Below, piece after piece: positions 7,113 to 10,239 of a stretch of DNA of 10,239 nucleotides. Each line of letters starts with the position of its first letter. Position 1 is the stretch's first letter. The DNA lies in contig DKDS01000112.1 of NCBI GenBank assembly GCA_002451855.1, forward strand, positions 7,486 through 17,724, in the 5' to 3' direction. Both the position numbers and the translations under genes were made by a program. The stretch comes from Ruminococcaceae bacterium UBA6842 (GTDB taxonomy: Bacteria > Bacillota > Clostridia > Oscillospirales > Acutalibacteraceae). Under the pieces are notes generated by a model. It worked only from the letters and a program-made list of their open reading frames with translations, made no database searches and was not told where the DNA came from.

Positions 7113-7674
7113 TTACATTACAGAAGCCGAAAAACAAACTAAAATCGGCGGAAAATATGATGTTATCGTAGCAGGCTCCGGTCCGTCCGGCTTTGCGGCT
7201 GCTGTTGCGGCGGCAAGAAACGGCGCGAAAACGCTTATAATTGAAGCACAATCAAGCATAGGCGGCGTATCTACAAGCGGACTTATGAGCCATTTTACGG
7301 GCAGAGTTGAAAGCAAGCTTTACAGCGAAATTCTTGACCGCGCGCACGCAAAAAATTATTTTGATTGTGCGGATAAGACTAAGATTGACCCCGAGCTTTT
7401 AAAAATCACTTACCTTGAAATGCTTCGTGAGGCAGGAGTTGAAATTCTGTTTTATACGCTTGTGTGCGGAGTTATCAAGGACGGAAATAAAGTCAAGGGC
7501 GTAATTACCGAAAGCAAGAGCGGAAGAACAGCTTTCTTAGCAAGCGCTGTTATTGACGGTACGGGAGACGGCGATGTTGCCTGCCTTGCCGGTGCGGAAT
7601 ACTTTTTAGGCGAGAAAGCGACGCTAAAATGCAGCCGGCAACGCTTATGTTCAAGGTCGGCGGCGTTGATATGA
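7105..7674 (+). CDS. FAD-dependent oxidoreductase, N-terminal part (gene broken by a frameshift)
   Basis: First half of a second FAD_oxidored-type flavoprotein. ATG 7105 overlaps the M14 stop by 8 bases and has a strong AAGGAGG at 7091-7097 with a 7-base spacer. The Rossmann motif AGSGPSGFAAAVAAARNG has glycines at 24, 26 and 29, and Glu47 ends the second strand (LIIEAQ), in the place that binds the FAD ribose. GGVSTSGLMSHF and VIDGTGDGDVACLAGAEYF are family landmarks. Authentic sequence ends near LG at 7611; the last residues before the stop, KATLKCSRQRLCSRSAALI, are out of frame. Restoring one base gives a single gene, 7105-8378, of 424 aa. Alone, this half lacks the substrate region and second FAD segment and would not be functional. 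Confidence 0.82.
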   Translation: MNNYITEAEKQTKIGGKYDVIVAGSGPSGFAAAVAAARNGAKTLIIEAQSSIGGVSTSGLMSHFTGRVESKLYSEILDRAHAKNYFDCADKTKIDPELLKITYLEMLREAGVEILFYTLVCGVIKDGNKVKGVITESKSGRTAFLASAVIDGTGDGDVACLAGAEYFLGEKATLKCSRQRLCSRSAALI

Positions 7675-8378
7675 CAAGAGCTCCCCTGCCGCCCTCGTTT
7701 GAAACAAAGGTTGAAACCGCAAAGGGTGAGCTTCAGGCGCTCGCCAAAAAGATACTGCCGTTCCCTGCAGGTCATGTGCTGTTATATTCCTCGCCGATAC
7801 CTGGAATTGTAACCTGCAATATGACAAACTGCATTGATGTGGACGGAACAAAGGCGGAGGATCTTACCCGTGCCGAGGTTGTGTGCCGTATGCAGATGGA
7901 GCCTATTGTCAAATTCTTGAGAGAATATGTAGGCGGCTTCGAAAACTGCTATATAGTAAGTGCGGCTTCACTTATAGGCGTGCGTGAAACAAGGCATTTT
8001 AAGGGCATAAAGCAGCTTAATGAAACGGATATTATTGAAGCCCGTCAGTTCGACGATTGGGTCGTGCGGGACGCTTGGTTTAATTTCGATGTTCACAATA
8101 TGTCGGGCGCCAGCCTTGACGCAACCGGCGTACAAAAGGAATTCAAACAGAATAAGGGCTACACCGTACCCTACGGCTGTATGGTTCCCGAAAAAATCGA
8201 CGGTCTTTTGTTAACCGGAAGAAATATCTCCGGCACGCATATGGCGCACTCAAGCTTCAGAGCGATGCCTGTTTGCGTAGGCATAGGCGAGGCTTGCGGA
8301 ACAGCCGCCGCGCTTGCGGTTAAAAACGGAACGGAGCTTCGCAACATAAATCCTCACGACATACAGAAATTACTTTAA
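7629..8378 (+). CDS. FAD-dependent oxidoreductase, C-terminal part (gene broken by a frameshift)
   Basis: Second half of the same flavoprotein in the -1 frame. Coding character begins upstream of the first ATG: from 7611 this frame reads RESDAKMQPATLMFKVGGVD, matching the usual 'GRE.DG..QP.TLMF' segment. ATG 7629 has no ribosome site, so it is probably an internal Met. IVSAASLIGVRETRHFKG is the conserved middle block, shared by many FAD_oxidored proteins. GLLLTGRNISGTHMAHSSFR is the second FAD-contact segment and parallels GRNISVTHAALSSSR in the first flavoprotein of the operon. GIGEACGTAAALAV follows and TAA closes the gene. No other stop interrupts it, so the lesion is single and recent, or an error. 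This protein lacks the extra C-terminal domain of its sister. Confidence 0.8.
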   Translation: MQPATLMFKVGGVDMTRAPLPPSFETKVETAKGELQALAKKILPFPAGHVLLYSSPIPGIVTCNMTNCIDVDGTKAEDLTRAEVVCRMQMEPIVKFLREYVGGFENCYIVSAASLIGVRETRHFKGIKQLNETDIIEARQFDDWVVRDAWFNFDVHNMSGASLDATGVQKEFKQNKGYTVPYGCMVPEKIDGLLLTGRNISGTHMAHSSFRAMPVCVGIGEACGTAAALAVKNGTELRNINPHDIQKLL

Positions 8379-8384
8379 AAAAAC

Positions 8385-8417
8385 GCCCGAGAGCAATAAA
8401 AACTCTCGGGCATTTTT
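8385..8417. terminator. Bidirectional rho-independent terminator
   Basis: GCCCGAGAG (8385-8393) and CTCTCGGGC (8403-8411) form a perfect 9-bp stem with loop CAATAAAAA. On the + strand ATTTTT follows (8412-8417); on the - strand the stem is followed by G then seven T bases (from the A run 8377-8383). It separates the flavoprotein operon from the convergent membrane-protein gene and should serve both. Confidence 0.93.
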
Positions 8418-9047
8418 CTAATTATTCTGTTTGAAAAGCTTTTTGTAATCGGTCGGGTCATAGGTTTGCAGGAAAGTTTCCCACTGTTCATCCGTAATAC
8501 CATCCGCCTCATTCCCGACGGTAACATTATAAAGCTTGTAAAGATTTTCGGTCACCTTTTTATATTGCTTTTCGGTCTTTACCCTTGCCCGTACCGCAAT
8601 TACCGTCAGTATGACATTGAGTATCACAAGTAGTACAAGCGGCGCTAAGTGGCGCCAGTAAAAGGAGTATTTAAACCCGAAAAGACCGAGAGTATCCTTC
8701 ATTGCGTTGCCGAAAAGCGGAATAAGCAAAATTTCGGGCAAAACGCTTATAATTCCCGCGGTAAGCTTAAATTTAAAAAAGCTCAAAACATAACCCGCAA
8801 GCATTACCCCCGTGCATACGCAAACCGAAATAAGCAAATTTTTTACGGATTTAAAATTATCTGTTCCGTACCGTACCAAAAACATACCCGCAATGAATAA
8901 CAGGTTAATGATAACGGTATAGAAAAATATAACGCTGTAAATTACTCTGAGCGTTTTATAAAGCCTGCCGTCTGTCTTTGCGTAATTAATACCGTTTTTC
9001 TGTTCGACCGCCCTTACTCTTGTAAGAACGCTTTCATACATCTTCAT
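8418..9047 (-). CDS. Predicted four-helix membrane protein of unknown function
   Basis: I do not recognise this 209-aa protein. The start is ATG at 9047 with AAGGAG (9060-9055) and a 7-base spacer; the frame stays open to 9131, but that part overlaps the promoter. It has a basic and polar N-terminus of about 32 residues (ESVLTRVRAVEQKNGINYAK). Hydrophobic helices lie near 33-57, 69-90, 95-113 and 133-152, followed by a charged cytoplasmic-looking tail of about 57 residues containing ITDEQWETFLQTYDPTDYKK. It shows no catalytic or transport motif. It is a single-gene transcript with a strong promoter, divergent from trmL and convergent with the flavoprotein operon, and shares a terminator with the latter. 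Confidence 0.82.
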   Translation of the reverse strand: MKMYESVLTRVRAVEQKNGINYAKTDGRLYKTLRVIYSVIFFYTVIINLLFIAGMFLVRYGTDNFKSVKNLLISVCVCTGVMLAGYVLSFFKFKLTAGIISVLPEILLIPLFGNAMKDTLGLFGFKYSFYWRHLAPLVLLVILNVILTVIAVRARVKTEKQYKKVTENLYKLYNVTVGNEADGITDEQWETFLQTYDPTDYKKLFKQNN

Positions 9048-9075
9048 AGACTTGCTCCTTAAAATATGTATGTTT

Positions 9076-9104
9076 ATTATAACGCTTATTCTGCGACTTG
9101 ACAA
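9076..9104 (-). promoter_or_regulatory. Promoter of the membrane-protein gene
   Basis: On the - strand, TTGTCA (9104-9099) and TATAAT (9081-9076) are separated by 17 bases. The expected start near 9069 leaves a leader of about 22 bases that contains the AAGGAG ribosome site. The -35 overlaps that of trmL. Confidence 0.85.
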
Positions 9105-9127
9105 GTGCTTTTTTAAGGTATTATAAT
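9098..9127 (+). promoter_or_regulatory. Promoter of trmL
   Basis: Consensus TTGACA (9098-9103) and TATAAT (9122-9127) have an 18-base spacer. The transcription start should be near 9134, leaving a very short leader of about 12 bases that contains GGTGA (9135-9139) before ATG 9146. Confidence 0.87.
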
Positions 9128-9145
9128 ACACTGCGGTGATGATTT

Positions 9146-9652
9146 ATGGCAAAGCTTAATATTGTAATGGTTGAACCCGAAATACCGCAGAATACGGGCA
9201 ATGTGGCAAGAACCTGCGCGGCAACGGGTGCGAGACTTCATCTGGTGGGGCCAATGGGCTTTAAAATTGACGACAAAAAGCTTAAACGGGCAGGTCTTGA
9301 CTATTGGCAGTATCTCGATATTACCTATTACGACAGTCTTGAAGACTTTTTCAGCAAAAATACAGGCAGCTTTTTTTATTTTACCACAAAAGGCAGACAA
9401 ACACATTCCGAGGTTTCTTACCCTGATAACTGTTACCTTCTTTTCGGCAAGGAAACAAGGGGCTTGCCCGAAGAGCTGTTAATAAAAAATCCCGAGCGCT
9501 GTGTCCGTATACCGATGCTCGGCGAAATCAGAAGTCTTAATCTTTCAAATTCGGTAGCCATTGCGATTTACGAGGCTCTGCGGCAGTGGGATTATCCCGC
9601 TTTGGAGAATTTCGGACAGCTTCACAACTATAAATGGGAGGATATAGACTGA
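9146..9652 (+). CDS. trmL: tRNA (cytidine/uridine-34 2'-O)-methyltransferase TrmL
   Basis: SPOUT-class methyltransferase of 168 aa, which in studied bacteria uses S-adenosylmethionine to methylate the ribose of the wobble base (position 34) of two tRNA-Leu species. The three SPOUT motifs are visible: PEIPQNTGNVARTC at 11-24, LLFGKETRGLPEELL from 98 (with Gly101, Glu103 and Arg105), and RIPMLGEIRSLNLSNSVAIA from 121, which forms the knotted cofactor site. The length equals that of the minimal TrmL/CspR type, with no extra RNA-binding domain. ATG 9146 follows GGTGA with a 6-base spacer; the stop is TGA. It has its own strong promoter; pgk starts 95 bases downstream with a separate promoter, and I see no clear terminator between them. 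Confidence 0.95.
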   Translation: MAKLNIVMVEPEIPQNTGNVARTCAATGARLHLVGPMGFKIDDKKLKRAGLDYWQYLDITYYDSLEDFFSKNTGSFFYFTTKGRQTHSEVSYPDNCYLLFGKETRGLPEELLIKNPERCVRIPMLGEIRSLNLSNSVAIAIYEALRQWDYPALENFGQLHNYKWEDID

Positions 9653-9678
9653 AAATCCCCTCTTTTTAAAAATAGATA

Positions 9679-9706
9679 TTGAAAATTCAGAAAAATGTGG
9701 TAAAAT
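9679..9706 (+). promoter_or_regulatory. Promoter of pgk
   Basis: TTGAAA (9679-9684), a 16-base spacer, and TAAAAT (9701-9706) preceded by TGG, which makes an extended -10 (TGnTAAAAT). The expected start near 9713 leaves a leader of about 35 bases. This fits strong housekeeping expression. Confidence 0.75.
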
Positions 9707-9747
9707 AGATTTGTAAAATTTTTAACAATGTTGAAAGGATGTTATCA

Positions 9748-10239
9748 ATGAACGCTCTTAACAAAAAAACCGTTGACGATATTAATGTCAAGGGTCAAAA
9801 GGTTCTCGTTCGCTGCGACTTCAATGTACCGCTTAAAAACGGTGTCATTACAGATGAAAACCGTATTGTTGCGGCACTTCCGACAATCAAAAAGCTGATT
9901 GCTGACGGAGGCAGAGTTATCCTCTGCTCACACTTAGGCAAGCCGAAGGGCGAACCCAAGCCCGAGCTTTCTTTAGCTCCCGTTGCGAAGCGCCTTTCCG
10001 AGCTTCTCGGTAAAGAGGTTGTTTTTGCCGCTGACGATAATGTTGTAGGCGAAAACGCAAAGGCTGCCGTTAACGCTATGAAGGACGGAGATGTTGTTCT
10101 TCTCCAGAACACCCGTTATCGTGCCGAAGAGACTAAGAACGGCGAGGAATTTTCAAAGGAATTAGGTTCGCTTGCGGACATTTTTGTTAATGACGCGTTC
10201 GGTACGGCTCACAGAGCGCACTGCTCAAATGTCGGCGTA
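9748..10239 (+). CDS. pgk: Phosphoglycerate kinase (3' partial)
   Basis: Glycolytic enzyme that transfers phosphate from 1,3-bisphosphoglycerate to ADP in the cytoplasm. The first 164 residues are visible and the frame is open at the right edge; the whole protein should be about 400 aa. ATG 9748 has AAAGGA at 9734-9739 and an 8-base spacer. N-domain landmarks are VRCDFNVPL at 21-29 (substrate-binding Arg22, Asp24 and Asn26), the SHLGKPKG loop at 61-68 (His62 and Arg/Lys phosphate contacts), LLQNTRYRAEETKN, and NDAFGTAHRAH at 148-158. The nucleotide-binding C-domain is outside the window. It has its own promoter; in many Firmicutes, pgk clusters with other glycolytic genes, which cannot be checked here. 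Confidence 0.96.
   Translation, partial: MNALNKKTVDDINVKGQKVLVRCDFNVPLKNGVITDENRIVAALPTIKKLIADGGRVILCSHLGKPKGEPKPELSLAPVAKRLSELLGKEVVFAADDNVVGENAKAAVNAMKDGDVVLLQNTRYRAEETKNGEEFSKELGSLADIFVNDAFGTAHRAHCSNVGV

Noticed and set aside
7600..7611. Programmed -1 frameshifting at C TTT TTA in the second flavoprotein gene
   Set aside because: The first codon would re-pair with a mismatch (TTT to CTT) and the product would read LRRESD instead of the expected LGRESD; a missing base explains the motif better.
9048..9131. Longer N-terminus for the four-helix membrane protein
   Set aside because: These bases hold the promoter and ribosome site for the ATG at 9047, so they are not coding.
9653..9678. Terminator after trmL
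   Set aside because: There is a T run and a TTTTTAAAAA palindrome but no GC-rich stem, so no terminator is called.

Overview
The window looks like a chromosomal segment from a low-to-moderate GC Gram-positive anaerobe of the class Clostridia, probably a gut Oscillospirales-type lineage. The basis is strong AGGAGG-type ribosome binding sites, clean TTGACA/TATAAT promoters, and YitT, YerC-type and PocR/AraC families typical of Firmicutes. This assignment is inference from family content and style, not a database match. Genes are densely packed; no stretch over 300 bases lacks a gene. I see no rRNA, tRNA, CRISPR array or insertion sequence.

Region 1 (1-2530, + strand) is a polar amino-acid ABC importer operon. 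It holds the 3' part of the substrate-binding protein, an intercistronic hairpin, the permease, the ATPase, and a small TrpR/YerC-like repressor as the last gene. It ends at a strong terminator.

Region 2 (2527-8417) is the most interesting part. A PocR-domain AraC-type regulator on the - strand faces away from a + strand operon. That operon encodes a YitT-family membrane protein, a 562-aa FAD_oxidored-type flavoprotein, an M14 zinc carboxypeptidase-like enzyme related to cytosolic carboxypeptidases, and a second FAD_oxidored-type flavoprotein. The three enzyme genes are tightly coupled (1-base gap, then 8-base overlap), and none has a visible signal peptide. I read them as an uncharacterised cytoplasmic pathway for one substrate, controlled by the divergent regulator. 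Two of its genes each appear to lack one base: the YitT gene near its 3' end and the second flavoprotein near its middle. These may be sequencing errors, recent decay, or (for YitT only, less likely) programmed -1 frameshifting. A bidirectional terminator closes the operon.

Region 3 (8418-10239) is more housekeeping-like. An unrecognised four-helix membrane protein (- strand) and trmL (tRNA wobble 2'-O-methyltransferase, + strand) are driven by back-to-back promoters whose -35 boxes overlap in one short palindrome. pgk (phosphoglycerate kinase) follows from its own promoter and runs off the right edge.
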